Part shown: positions 49,972 through 59,633 of the stretch, one piece after another | Layout of the letters: each line of letters begins with the position of its first letter | Position numbering within the stretch: the first letter of the stretch is position 1 | Assembly (NCBI GenBank): GCA_016713335.1 | Contig: JADJPH010000030.1 | Coordinates: 1-64,000, forward strand | Reading direction: 5' to 3' | Origin: Candidatus Fredericiella danica | Lineage (GTDB): Bacteria > Chloroflexota > Anaerolineae > Caldilineales > Caldilineaceae | DNA: 64,000 nt | Notes under the pieces: generated by a model | The model's database searches: none | The model's input: only the letters and a program-made list of their open reading frames with translations | Told to the model about the DNA's origin: nothing | Translations under genes and position numbers: made by a program

Positions 49972-50760
49972 CTACTCAGCCACTACGTGTTCGGCCAGCA
50001 AGGCATCGAGCAGTTGATTTGCCAATGCCTTCATGTCGTCGCCCTGGAACAGTTGCTCTTTGCGCGCAATGACGATGCCTTCCTGGGCAATGCGCGTGAC
50101 CCCGCCGGCCGCCTGTAGCGCCTCGGCGGATAGTCCAAGGTCGGCCTCGGGCTGCCAAACGACAACCGGTTTCTTCTTGGCCTTGACCGCATCCATCAGC
50201 GTCGGGCGGCGGGGCGTGTTGGTCTCCTGCGTCACGGTCAGCACGAGCGGCAGATCGCAAGCGACGCTTTGCATGCCGATGTCGAGATCCCGATCTGCCG
50301 TCAAAGTGGCTCCGGCCAACGCGATGTTGCGCGCGTAGGCCAGGAGAGGCCAGCCCAAACGCTCTGCCAGCCGGGGCGGGACCTGATAGGTGACGCCGTC
50401 ATCGCTGGCCTCGCCGCACACCACGAGGTCGACGTCGCCCATCTTCTGGATGGCGGCGGCCAGCACAGCGGCGGTTGCCATCGGTCCCCCAGCCGCCCAA
50501 TTGGTGCTGTCGACTATCGTGAGGTCATCCAGCCCCATCGCAATGGCTTCGCGAAAGGCTTCGCGGGCGCCGGCAGGCGCCAGCGTCAAGCCGTGCACCG
50601 TGCTTCCCTCAGGCTTCAGCACAACTGCAGCCTCCAACACATTTCGATCAATCGTGCCGACGCGCTGCGGGGTAGTTGCCAGACGCAACTCACGCGTCGC
50701 CGGATCGACCTTTAATTCTGACAATGTCAACGAGTATTTGATGCATGCAACAATTTTCAT
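49972..50760 (-). CDS. etfB: Electron transfer flavoprotein beta subunit
   Basis: 262 residues from ATG 50760 (MKIVACIKYSLTLSELKVDP); a start two codons earlier is possible. NVLEAAVVLKPEGSTVHGLT, FREAIAMGLDDLTIVDS and VDLVVCGEASDDGVTYQVPP are EtfB/FixA features, and LPLVLTVTQETNTPRRPTLM is the family's C-terminal signature. Whether the second flavin site (bifurcating type) is present cannot be judged with confidence. It is encoded between the ferredoxin-like gene and etfA. Confidence 0.92.
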   Translation of the reverse strand: MKIVACIKYSLTLSELKVDPATRELRLATTPQRVGTIDRNVLEAAVVLKPEGSTVHGLTLAPAGAREAFREAIAMGLDDLTIVDSTNWAAGGPMATAAVLAAAIQKMGDVDLVVCGEASDDGVTYQVPPRLAERLGWPLLAYARNIALAGATLTADRDLDIGMQSVACDLPLVLTVTQETNTPRRPTLMDAVKAKKKPVVVWQPEADLGLSAEALQAAGGVTRIAQEGIVIARKEQLFQGDDMKALANQLLDALLAEHVVAE

Positions 50761-50781
50761 TACCAAGCTCCTGCTGCCGGA

Positions 50782-51078
50782 TCATCCATAGCGGAATGCA
50801 ATGCCAAAGCCACCGCGTGGTGGGCGCCAGGTGATGCCCCCTGCGCCGCCCGAATCACAGGCGATCTGGCAGGTGCCGCATTCCAGGCAGTTCTCGTAGC
50901 GTGCTGTAACTTCACCTTCTGTGACCACATAGACTGCCGCCGGGCAGACGGTCAGGCACGGCTGCAACTGGCAGCGCTGACAGCGCGACTGGTCAACCTG
51001 GATGTGGCTCTGTTCTTCGTCGATTTCGTACCTGTCCAGCCCAAGCAGGTCGTCCAGGGTGAGTGTTCGTGCGCTCAT
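50782..51078 (-). CDS. fixX: FixX-like ferredoxin
   Basis: 98 residues from ATG 51078, overlapping the stop of the fixC-like gene (ATGA). Cysteine clusters are SRCQRCQLQPCLTVCPAAVY and YENCLECGTCQIACDSGG, enough for one or two [4Fe-4S] clusters, and the C-terminal GITWRPPRGGFGIAFRYG is the FixX signature. It should relay electrons between the FixC-like flavoprotein and its acceptor. Start choice is supported by the overlap. Confidence 0.92.
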   Translation of the reverse strand: MSARTLTLDDLLGLDRYEIDEEQSHIQVDQSRCQRCQLQPCLTVCPAAVYVVTEGEVTARYENCLECGTCQIACDSGGAGGITWRPPRGGFGIAFRYG

Positions 51079-52370
51079 CGGACCAGTCCTTTGCCGATCT
51101 GGTTCATGTCCATCAACATTTGCCACAGGGAGACCTTGCCGCGCATGTCATCGCGTAGGGCTTTGAGGCCCTTCTTGCTTGGTTTTGCGCCTACGGTGAA
51201 CATGTCACCGAGTACAGCGCCTGCCAATTCGGGATAGACGTGGAAGAGACGTTCGTTTTCCAGCAAGGGATAGGTATCCTTGAAGGTCACCATGTCTTTG
51301 TACACGTTCGTCGCCTTGAAATTCTGCTCATAGCCGGCCAGGGCGGTGTGCGAGTAGTCGCCCATTTCCCGGGCGGCGAGAATCGCCTTTGCCGCGGCGG
51401 CGGCAGAGGCCACTGCGACATCCATGCCACGTAACGTCATCACATTATTCAGCAGGAGGCGGGCGGCGCTGCCGACCACGACGTACCCATCACCGTACAA
51501 TTGCCCGATCAGGTGTACGCCGCCGCGATGGATCGCCTGGGCGGAGTATTCGACGATTTCGCCCCCGGCAATCAGCCGGCTGATGAACGGGTGCGCTTTG
51601 AATTCATTTAGAATCGCATGCGGCTGCAACTTGCTCTTATAGACCGCATCGATTTTTGCCACGACGCCGACCGAGAGCGTGTCCTTATTGGTGTAAAGGA
51701 AACCGCCGCCTTCGACGCCGCCGGTGTGCCCGACGCATGTGTAGGCAACGCCTTCATCGGCGTTCAGGCACTGGAAGCGGTTGGTGATCACGTCTTCGGG
51801 TAGCGCAATGACATCTTTCACGCCAATCGAAACGTCACTGGCGTGATATTCGTCGGTGCGCAGTCCGGCTTCTTTGAGCAACCCGGAGCGTGTGCCTTCG
51901 GCCACCACCACGACGTCGGCCATCAATGCATCGCCGCCGGCTTCAATGCCCACCACGCGGCCATTTTCTTGCAGCAGTTTGTCGACCGTGAACCCAGGCA
52001 TCAGCATGGCGCCGGCATCCTCGGCCTGCTGGGCCATCCAGGGATCAAAGCGTGCGCGCAGCACCGAATAGGCATTGTGCGGCACGTGCCCTTCGTCCAG
52101 GTCACGGTAATCCAGGTTGACCGAAGTCTGCTCACCCAGGAAGGTGATAGCATGGCCAACGATTGCACGCTCCAGCGGTGCGCTTTCCCAGAATTTGGGG
52201 AAGATCTCGCTGTAGACCTGGCTGAACAGCAGCGCCCCTGACACATTCTTGCTGCCGGGCGTCTCGCCGCGCTCGATCACAATGACCTGCATCCCGGCCT
52301 TGGCCAGCAAGTAGGCTGCGGTCGCCCCCGCTGGACCTGCACCGACGACAATGGCGTCAAACTTTTCCAT
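51075..52370 (-). CDS. fixC: FixC-like FAD-dependent ETF dehydrogenase
   Basis: 431 residues from ATG 52370. FDAIVVGAGPAGATAAYLLA is the FAD Rossmann motif, with VIERGETPGSKNVSGALLFS next. RARFDPWMAQQAEDAGAMLM and VVVAEGTRSGLLKEAGLRTD follow, then GDGYVVVGSAARLLLNNVMT, where the usual GDAAG motif is GSAAR. LRGMDVAVASAAAAAKAILA ends the FAD region. The family oxidises reduced ETF and passes electrons to quinone or ferredoxin. Coupled by a 4-base overlap to fixX and followed by etfB and etfA. Confidence 0.92.
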   Translation of the reverse strand: MEKFDAIVVGAGPAGATAAYLLAKAGMQVIVIERGETPGSKNVSGALLFSQVYSEIFPKFWESAPLERAIVGHAITFLGEQTSVNLDYRDLDEGHVPHNAYSVLRARFDPWMAQQAEDAGAMLMPGFTVDKLLQENGRVVGIEAGGDALMADVVVVAEGTRSGLLKEAGLRTDEYHASDVSIGVKDVIALPEDVITNRFQCLNADEGVAYTCVGHTGGVEGGGFLYTNKDTLSVGVVAKIDAVYKSKLQPHAILNEFKAHPFISRLIAGGEIVEYSAQAIHRGGVHLIGQLYGDGYVVVGSAARLLLNNVMTLRGMDVAVASAAAAAKAILAAREMGDYSHTALAGYEQNFKATNVYKDMVTFKDTYPLLENERLFHVYPELAGAVLGDMFTVGAKPSKKGLKALRDDMRGKVSLWQMLMDMNQIGKGLVR

Positions 52371-52394
52371 ACGAACCGTCCCTGTGGACCAACC

Positions 52395-53177
52395 CTAGAT
52401 GCCGGCCGTGTAATCGCGGTTGATGTCTTTGTACAGAATGTAGCGCCCTGTCTCCCAACCGGTCGCATAGAAGAACTGCGGGCAATAGGGCGCCATGTAG
52501 ATGTAGTCGTCCTTTTGCACTTCGATGTAGTCACCGTTCAGGAAATAGACCCCACGGCCATCCAGCATGTAGAGGCCGTGTTCCATGATGTGCGATTCCA
52601 CATAGCTGAAGTAGATGCCCGGGTCGAAGATCAACAGGTTGAACGCCATGTCGTAGCCAAGTTCAGTGTCATAGGGGATGAGGTGCTTTTCGACATAGGT
52701 GTCTTCTGGCAGGGCTTCCACATCCTGCTCCCTGGAGATGATCGGCGCCGGAATCGGCACGCCGGGGGCCGGTTCATAGCGCCGGCGCAGCCAGAGCATG
52801 CGTGTCACCCCATTGCCCTTGTTGTGGAGGGCAAAGCTGGATTGCGGGGGGAACCAGGCATAGCTACCGGTGGACCAGGCATGGGCCGCACCATTTAAGG
52901 TGAACTGCACTTCGCCCTCGATGACAAACAGAAAATGCTCGAAGTCGTCCTTGATCGGCGCAACCGTGCCACCGTCCGGCTGGATGAGAATTTCGTGCTC
53001 CACAAAGCGTGCGCCGAGGGCGGCCGTGGTCATGACCTGAACGACCGCTTTCTGGAAGGTCGGAATCGTGCTCAGCACCCGCGCCCCGCGCGGCAGGATG
53101 GCGTATTGGCCCGGCTTGGTAATCGCCCGATTGCGGGTCGTCACGTCGGCGTCTACGGCAAGTACTCGTTTGGTCAT
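52395..53177 (-). CDS. allE: (S)-ureidoglycine aminohydrolase
   Basis: 260 residues from ATG 53177. The protein is a bicupin: the N-terminal cupin includes EHEILIQPDGGTVAPIKDDF, EHFLFVIEGEVQFTLNG; the C-terminal cupin includes YFSYVESHIMEHGLYMLDGR with the Glu and His residues that bind manganese, and YIYMAPYCPQFFYATGWETG. The start MTKRVLAVDADVTTRNRAIT is typical of AllE. It converts (S)-ureidoglycine to (S)-ureidoglycolate and ammonia in allantoin degradation. It lies between allantoinase and the electron-transfer genes. Allantoate amidohydrolase, the preceding step, is not in the window. Confidence 0.92.
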   Translation of the reverse strand: MTKRVLAVDADVTTRNRAITKPGQYAILPRGARVLSTIPTFQKAVVQVMTTAALGARFVEHEILIQPDGGTVAPIKDDFEHFLFVIEGEVQFTLNGAAHAWSTGSYAWFPPQSSFALHNKGNGVTRMLWLRRRYEPAPGVPIPAPIISREQDVEALPEDTYVEKHLIPYDTELGYDMAFNLLIFDPGIYFSYVESHIMEHGLYMLDGRGVYFLNGDYIEVQKDDYIYMAPYCPQFFYATGWETGRYILYKDINRDYTAGI

Positions 53178-53231
53178 GGGTGGAATCTCCTCTGGCTGCT
53201 TACTCAGTCTGCTTAGAAAAGTCGGGGCGCA

Positions 53232-54596
53232 TCAGGACGTGCTGCGCCGCAGAAGTTGGCCGTAACCCGGCTCGACACAGATGCGGCCGTGCTCGAAAAC
53301 CGTTTTGCCGCGCACCAGCGTGCGTTCAACTTTGCCCTTGAACCGGCGGCCCACATAGGCGCTGTGCTTGTGCTTGTAGAAAAGATCCTCCACCGCCAAC
53401 TCCCACTCGGCGTCCAGGTCGATGACGACCAGATCGGCGTCGGCGCCCGGCAGCAGGCTGCCCTTGCGCGGGTAGAGGCCGAAGATGCGTGCCGGGTTGC
53501 CGGCGGTCATGCGCACCAGGTCCGGCAGCGCCAGCCCCCGCTTGTGGACGCCCTCGGTCAGGAGCACCGGCAGGAGACTCTGCACCCCACTGATGCCGCC
53601 CCATGCCTTCCAGATATTTTCCAACCCTGGCGCTTTGTCTGCCCACGGGCAAGGCGAATGATCCGAGGCAAGCGTGTCCACGAGACCGTCCAGCACACAC
53701 TGCCATAGTGCTTCGACCTCGGCGCGGCTGCGCAATGGTGGCGCACACTTGGCCGCCGGCCCGATGCGCACAAAGTCCGCTTCATCGAAGGCCAGATAAT
53801 GTGAGCAAGTCTCAACGGTGACATTGACGCCTGCCGCCTTTGCGGTCTGCGCCGCCTGCATGCCTGCAGCGATCGTCGTGTGGACGACATGGAGCGGGCC
53901 GCCGGTCACACCAGCCCAATAGATGGCGCGGTTCAGGGCTTCCAACTCAGTAGCCGGTGGCCGCGACTCAAGCCACGCCGCCCGATCGATCCGGCCTTCG
54001 TCGCGGAGTTGCTGCCCCAGCAGCCCAGTCACCCACTCATTTTCGGCGTGCACCGCCACGACGTTGCCAAGCGCTTTTGCCTTACACAGCCCGGCGTAGA
54101 GAACGTCGTCGTTGATCCGGGCGAAATCCACGCCGCTGGCGCTCATGAAGCCCTTGAAGCCAATGACGCCGCCAGCATGGAGGTCGTCCAGGTCGGCAAC
54201 ATTGTTGTCCACAAGGCCGCCCCAAAGGGCGTAATCGATTACCGCCTTATCACGCACCGCGGCTTGTTTGTTTTGCAGATTCTGCCGGTTGATGGTGGGT
54301 GGCGTGGCGTTGAGCGGCATCTCCATGATCGTGGTGACGCCGCCGGCCGCCGCGGCCATCGTGCCGGTGGTGTAGCCTTCCCAATGTTCGCGACCGGGTT
54401 CATTGAAATGAACGTGGTCATCCACTAGCCCAGGTAGCACGAGCTTACCGCCGAGATCAATTTCTGTGCGGGCGGCAACGCCCCGGTTGTCAGCCACCAA
54501 CTCGACGATCTCGCCGTCATGGATGGCGACGCCCCGGTACACCTCACCGGTCTCGGTGATGACACGACCGTTCTTCAAATAAAGATCGACTGGCAT
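53232..54596 (-). CDS. allB: Allantoinase
   Basis: 454 residues from ATG 54596 (MPVDLYLKNGRVITETGEVY). The amidohydrolase metal site is complete: LPGLVDDHVHFNEPGREHWE (HxH), VIGFKGFMSASGVDFARIND (the carboxylated Lys), VVAVHAENEWVTG, GGPLHVVHTTIAAGM and TLASDHSPCPWADKAPG. PGREHWEGYTTGTMAAAAGG is the allantoinase version of the family motif, distinguishing it from dihydroorotase. It opens the hydantoin ring of allantoin to allantoate. It follows the carbamate kinase gene in the same-strand run. Confidence 0.94.
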   Translation of the reverse strand: MPVDLYLKNGRVITETGEVYRGVAIHDGEIVELVADNRGVAARTEIDLGGKLVLPGLVDDHVHFNEPGREHWEGYTTGTMAAAAGGVTTIMEMPLNATPPTINRQNLQNKQAAVRDKAVIDYALWGGLVDNNVADLDDLHAGGVIGFKGFMSASGVDFARINDDVLYAGLCKAKALGNVVAVHAENEWVTGLLGQQLRDEGRIDRAAWLESRPPATELEALNRAIYWAGVTGGPLHVVHTTIAAGMQAAQTAKAAGVNVTVETCSHYLAFDEADFVRIGPAAKCAPPLRSRAEVEALWQCVLDGLVDTLASDHSPCPWADKAPGLENIWKAWGGISGVQSLLPVLLTEGVHKRGLALPDLVRMTAGNPARIFGLYPRKGSLLPGADADLVVIDLDAEWELAVEDLFYKHKHSAYVGRRFKGKVERTLVRGKTVFEHGRICVEPGYGQLLRRSTS

Positions 54597-54712
54597 GTTG
54601 CTTGCTGTCCCTTTGGCCGGTTCGGCGGCCGTGGATATCAAATCGGCAGCCCGGCAGTCGCCATGTGCTGTGGGTGCACTAAAATGACGGCTGCCGGGTT
54701 TCTCTTACAAGG

Positions 54713-55675
54713 TCAAGGAATGATCGCGGTGCCGGTTTCGCCGCGCATTGCGCGCGAAATGTTGTCAGGGTTCGTGATGATGGCCTTCTTGCCACCGCGT
54801 TCCAAGAACCAGATGCAGGCTTGAATCTTGGGGGCCATGCTGCCGCGCGCAAAGTGTGAGCCTTCAGCGAGGTATTGTTTGGCTTCAGCCACGGTAAGCG
54901 TATCCAACCACTTCTGCTCGGGCTTGCCAAAGTTGAGCGCCACTTTTTCGACGGCGGTACTGATGATCAACAGTTCGGCATTGATGACAGAGGCGAGGAG
55001 CGAAGAAGCAAAGTCTTTATCAATTACGGCAGCGATACCGTGCAATGCGCCCTCGCTGTCCGCAACGACCGGAATCCCGCCGCCGCCCACCGTGATGACG
55101 CAGATGCCGGCGTCCATCAGCAACTTGATCGCCGGTTCTTCAACGACGCGCATGGGCAGCGGCGATGGCACGATCCGCCGATAGCCCCGCTTGGCATCTT
55201 CTACGACATCCCAGCCTTCAGTTTCGTGCTTGAGTTTTGCCTCTTCGGCGCTCATGAAGCCGCCAATCGGCTTGGATGGGTTCTGAAACGCCTGGTCGTG
55301 ACTGTCGACTTCAACCTGGGTCACAATGGTTGCGGCGGCTTTCTTAATGCCGCGCTTTAGAAACTCATTGTAAAGCGCCTGCTGCAAAGCGTAGCCGGTG
55401 GCGCCCTGCGTATCCGCGCCGCAGAAATCGAGGGGTACTTCATGGAGCCCTTCCACCTTGTGCGCTATTTCTGACCGGCGCAAGACAAAGCCGACCTGAG
55501 GCCCGTTGCCATGGCCGATTGCCACGGTCCAGCCCTGCTCAATCATGTCGGCGATGTGGACGCATGTGTCCTCCACAGCCTTGTACTGATCCGGGATTGA
55601 TTGATGATCCTTGTCGGAAATCAGTGAATTCCCGCCAATCGCAATGACGGCGATGCGATTTTGATTGCTGCCCAT
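54713..55675 (-). CDS. arcC: Carbamate kinase
   Basis: 320 residues from ATG 55675. All main motifs are canonical: IAVIAIGGNSLISD, AIGHGNGPQVGFVLRRSEIA, PLDFCGADTQGATGYALQQA, CVITVGGGGIPVVADSEGAL and IAAVIDKDFASSLLASVINA. The enzyme makes ATP and carbamate from carbamoyl phosphate and ADP. In this locus it should harvest energy from carbamoyl phosphate released by one of the two carbamoyltransferases. A second, divergent paralogue is encoded at 41031-41993. Confidence 0.94.
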   Translation of the reverse strand: MGSNQNRIAVIAIGGNSLISDKDHQSIPDQYKAVEDTCVHIADMIEQGWTVAIGHGNGPQVGFVLRRSEIAHKVEGLHEVPLDFCGADTQGATGYALQQALYNEFLKRGIKKAAATIVTQVEVDSHDQAFQNPSKPIGGFMSAEEAKLKHETEGWDVVEDAKRGYRRIVPSPLPMRVVEEPAIKLLMDAGICVITVGGGGIPVVADSEGALHGIAAVIDKDFASSLLASVINAELLIISTAVEKVALNFGKPEQKWLDTLTVAEAKQYLAEGSHFARGSMAPKIQACIWFLERGGKKAIITNPDNISRAMRGETGTAIIP

Positions 55676-55707
55676 AATATGGTTTGTCTCCTTTACCGGG
55701 TTGGTGA

Positions 55708-56704
55708 TCAGCCCAATATGCTGGCCACGAGCGCCATCCGGATCGAGACGCTGTAGGCAATTGCTTCAAAATATTGCTGGCTTGGGGTCTTGTCGATGCG
55801 CAGGTCCATTTCACCGGCCCGGCGTGGCAGCGTATGAGTCACGCAGATGACGCGGCCATCGTTTGCACGCACCGCTTCCAGGGTCTCGTTGCGCACATAA
55901 TAATCATCCATCAATTTCTTGAAGGCCTCGGCGTCGGCCCCCTTGGGTGCGCTGCAACCGGGCAGATAGACCAGATCCATCTCGGAAATCAGCTCGTTGA
56001 AGGTATCCTGGGTCAGGTCAAATTCTTCCTTGACATGGCCGTGGACGGAATCAAGCTTCTTCATGACTTCGGCTGGTGTGCGATTGGCTTTCGGGCTGGC
56101 CAGGGTCACGTCGGCGCCCAGCCGTGCCAGGCCATAGGCCATCGAGTGGCCGGTGCGCGCCGCAATCAGATCGGCGCTGGCAATGCAGACCTTGACGCCC
56201 TCAATCTTGCCCTGCGTGCGCCACAGCGTGTACATGTCCAGCAGCGCCTGGGTTGGGTGTTCCCAGTGACCGAAACCGCCATTGATAATGGGCGATTCCG
56301 AATAGGTGCAGGCGTCGCGCCTCGACATCATTCGGATGGCGCAGGACGATCACGTTTGCGTATTTGGAGACCACCTTCATCATGTCGGCCAGGCTCTCCT
56401 CTTTTGCAGCCGATGAGGAGACCATTGGGTTGGCTTCGGTAATCACCATGCCGCCAAGGCGGGACATCGCCGTTTCAAAACTCATGCGTGTACGGGTGCT
56501 GGGCTGGAAGAAGAGCGTCGCCATCAGGCTGCCTGGCAGTAGATCAATTTTCGAACGATTCCAGGGTTCTAGGGCAAGCGCCAATTCGAACATGCCATAG
56601 ATCTGCTCGTTGGTCAGATCGTTGATCGAAAGGAGACTTTTTCCCCGATACCCAATGGCATCGATCATGGCATTGAGGGTTTTGATCTTGGTCGCTGTTT
56701 GCAT
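55708..56704 (-). CDS. Aspartate/ornithine-carbamoyltransferase-family protein of a ureide locus (one frameshift)
   Basis: ATG 56704 begins MQTATKIKTLNAMIDAIGYR. The carbamoyl-phosphate motif is LFFQPSTRTRMSFETAMSRL. VIVLRHPNDVEAR is followed by a one-base shift near 56315 and then ACTYSESPIINGGFGHWEHP with TQALLDMYTLWR (HPTQ motif of aspartate-type enzymes). GRVICVTHTLPRRAGEMDLR stands at the second-substrate loop and differs from biosynthetic ATCase and OTCase. About 330 residues. By context it could act in reverse on a ureido compound, as ureidoglycine- or oxamate-carbamoyltransferases do, to yield carbamoyl phosphate. It is the first gene of the long minus-strand run. Confidence 0.85.
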
Positions 56705-57182
56705 GTAGGTGCCTTCCTTCGTTTTGCTGACGGGAAACCATGATTCCCGCGTTCAATTTTGGGCTTCAACGGGCGGAGGCGGAACACTGGGTGATCCCGC
56801 ACAAGCAATTTGGTATCGACTACTTTGTTAGATTTATCACATAAGCAATAAGGGGCGCATAAAGAGCTCGTAAAGAAAGGATAAAGCACCGCCCGCGCCC
56901 AATGGCCATCTGCTTCTTTATGCAGACCATTATGGGATCTTTATATTTCTTTATGACCAACTTAGCCTGATTGTGATACGCTTCACGATGTCCTGTAGCT
57001 CAGTTCAAAGACGTCCTACCTCTCATCTCTTTTCTGTTTGCGTTTTGTTCATTGCCAGGCGTTGGCCGCTAGAGTCCCGACTAGATGGCGCAGGCCATTG
57101 GCATTTCGACCAAAAGTCACCCTAAAGGCTCGACAATCTCGTCGAGTAGTCGTCTTCAGAACCTTGATAAGGAGAGCTTGAA
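56705..57182. promoter_or_regulatory. Divergent control region between the ureide operon and the ABC operon; CRP-like site
   Basis: The gap is more AT-rich than its surroundings and holds no gene. TGTGA-TACGCT-TCACG at 56972-56987 is a near-match to the CRP/FNR-family consensus TGTGA-N6-TCACA. TTCTTTATGCAGACCA (about 56914) and TTCTTTATGACCAAC (about 56947) form a direct repeat. A ribosome site AAGGAGAG (57169-57176) precedes the binding-protein start. I could not place -35 and -10 boxes with confidence. Confidence 0.4.
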
Positions 57183-59577
57183 ATGAAGCAAAGATTGTGG
57201 GTGGTTTTCTCGTTGTTGTTGGTAGCAAGCATGGTGCTGGCTGCCTGTGGTGCACCGGAGGCTGAGGCGCCTGCCCAACCGGCCGCAGCGCCGGCTGAAG
57301 GGGGCAAAGTGATCAAGGTCGGCGCTGTACCCGCTGACCGGGCCGGATGCTGGCTGGGCCGGCGATCCGTACATCAAGTCGCACCAGATGGCCATTGACG
57401 AAATCAATGCAGCCGGTGGCATCCAGTGTCTGGATGGCGCAATGCTTGAGTTGGTCAAGGGTGACTCAAAGGGTACGGCCGAGGCCGGTAACTCTGAGAT
57501 GGAACGCCTGATCACGCAGGAAGGCGTGGTCGCCGTCCTTGGTTCCGCGTTAAGCGGCACAACGCTGCCCGCCACGGAAATTGCCGAACGCCTCAAGGTT
57601 CCCTATATCGTCCCCAACGCCCTGGATGGCAACATCACCGAAAAAGGTCTGCAATACATCTTCCAGACCGTTTCGACCTTGCAGCAGTGGGGTATGGACG
57701 ATGCCGCGTGGGTGAAGGAGCAGGGCGCGAAGACGGCCGTGATCACGGTCCCCAACTTCAGCTTCGGCAAGGAAGTGGAAGAAGTCTGGAAGCAGGGTCT
57801 TGAAGCCGAAGGCATTGAAATTCTGGGCGCCCTCACCTATGACGGTGGCGCATAGGACTTCACTGACACGATTCTGCAAGTCAAGCAGCTTGACCCGGAT
57901 GTCTGGTTTGCCCTTGGCAACAACCAGGCCCCGCAGATGGCCAAGCAGGCGAAGGAGCAGGGCTACTATCCCAAGATGGGGATCGTCTCCCTGGGTTCCG
58001 GGTTTGGCAGTTCATTCTTCCTGGCGGAAGCTGGCAACGACGTAGCTGACGGCATCATCATCACGCAGGACTTTGCGCCAGTCAGCGCCCTGAATGTCGA
58101 TCCGGCCTTCTTGCAGAAATTCAAGGAGTACACCGGCCAGGATCTGGGTGGCACCTACAACACCACCTATGCTTCGACCTGGTTGCTGGCGGATGCCCTT
58201 GAAAAGGCGTGCTCGACCGATCCAACCGCCATTGCCGATGCCCTGCGCAATACGACCTTCACCGACGGTGAGGGCAAGTGGGGTTTCATGTGGCCGCAGG
58301 TTTCGTTTGACGAAAAGGGCCGTGTGAACGAGGCCGCTTCCGTCATTGCCCAGTGGCAGGATGGTCAGATGGTCGCCGTGTGGCCGCCAGAACTGGCTGC
58401 CGCCAAGGCCGTGTGGCCCGTCCCGGGTTGGGACGATCGCACGGGCCCGCTCGTCGGTGAGAAGATCGAGCCGGCTGCGGCGCCAGAGAGCGCTGCACCC
58501 GCCGAAGGGCTCATGGGTCTCTTGTACAGCCCAGAGGTCAACGCTGCCGCCCTCGCCTCCGACTACTCGAAGGCCATCGTGGCGGACATGAACACCCAGG
58601 TTGACACCTCACAGTACAAAAAAGATGGTCCCTACACCATCGCCGTGTCGCAGCAGGATCCGAGCAACGGCTGGGGCAACACCTACAACCTTACGCTTGC
58701 GGCCTACGGCGACGAACTGCTCAAGCAGGGCGTGCTGGCCAAGCCGCTGTTGACCTCGGTCACCAACGACGCCAATCAGCAGATCAGCGACATCGAGAAC
58801 TTCATCGAGCAGCAGCCGGACGCGATCGTGGTGGAGCCGCTCGGACGCGCGGCCTCGACGACGGTCATCAAGCGTGCCGTCGATGCCGGGATTCCGGTGA
58901 TCCTGTGCGCCAACGGGATCGAAGGCAGTGATTTCACCACGCGCGTCGATGTAGACTTCGGCGAAGTGGCTTACAAGTCGGGCGTCGGTCTGGCTGAGTT
59001 GATGGGCGGCACGGGCAATGTGGTGGTCTTCAACGGTATCGCCGGTGTAGACTCGACCGAGACCTGGCAGGCGGCTTTCCTCGATGCCCTCAAGAACTAC
59101 CCGGACATCAAGGTAGTTGCCACCGAGTATGCGCAGTGGAATATCGCCACGGCCAAGCAGAAAATGGAAGCCATCATGGCTGCCAACCCGCAGATCGACG
59201 GCGTGTGGGCAGGCGGTGGTGAGATGACCCTGGGCGCTGCGCTGGCCATCCAGGACGCAGGCGTCGAGGCGCCGAAGTTTGCCATGGTGAACGTGCCCAA
59301 CGGCTTCCTCCGCCTGGCCAAAGAAAATGGCTACGAGTTCGTGGGGGCGCCAGATCCGCCATCCATGTCCAAGTTCTGCCTGCAGACGGCGGTCGACGTC
59401 CTCGAGGGCAAGCCGGTCACCAAGTTCATCAGTCTGCGCACCTTGATGGACGGCGCGGATCCCTATGACAACACCAGCTTCGAACAGTGGTATGTGCCGG
59501 AATTGAACGATGACTTCATCCCGCCTGCCACAGTGGATGTCCAAGCCTATATTGACGGTGGTTTCGCCCGCAAGTAA
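57183..59577 (+). CDS. Fused ABC substrate-binding lipoprotein: Liv-type domain plus ribose-type domain (one frameshift, one in-frame TAG)
   Basis: ATG 57183 follows AAGGAGAG. The signal peptide ends LVASMVLAACG, a lipobox. After a one-base shift near 57330 a LivJ-type periplasmic fold begins: PLTGPDAGWAGDPYIKSHQM, AIDEINAAGG, GVVAVLGSALSGTTLPATEI. TAG at 57853 interrupts GGA-DFTDTILQVKQLDPDV in the same frame (probably CAG). The domain ends near AVWPVPGWDDRTGPLVGEKI. A linker (AAAPESAAPAEG) leads to a full RbsB-type domain: GPYTIAVSQQDPSNGWGNTY, IENFIEQQPDAIVVEPLGRA, NPQIDGVWAGGGEMTLGAAL, ending at 59577. About 798 residues. The fusion is unusual. Confidence 0.85.
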
Positions 59578-59633
59578 GCCTAAACAAGGTTCATTGTTTC
59601 AAGCGAGTGTAGTCTCGAACTGCACAGAGGTAA

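Noticed and set aside
57853..57855. Amber codon in the binding protein as a possible pyrrolysine or recoding site
   Set aside because: The position is not conserved as special in the family, the codon differs from CAG by one base, and no recoding signal is seen; read error is simpler.
58609..59544. 311-codon minus-strand open frame
   Set aside because: Antisense to the ribose-type domain of the binding protein; His/Arg-rich composition typical of shadow frames.
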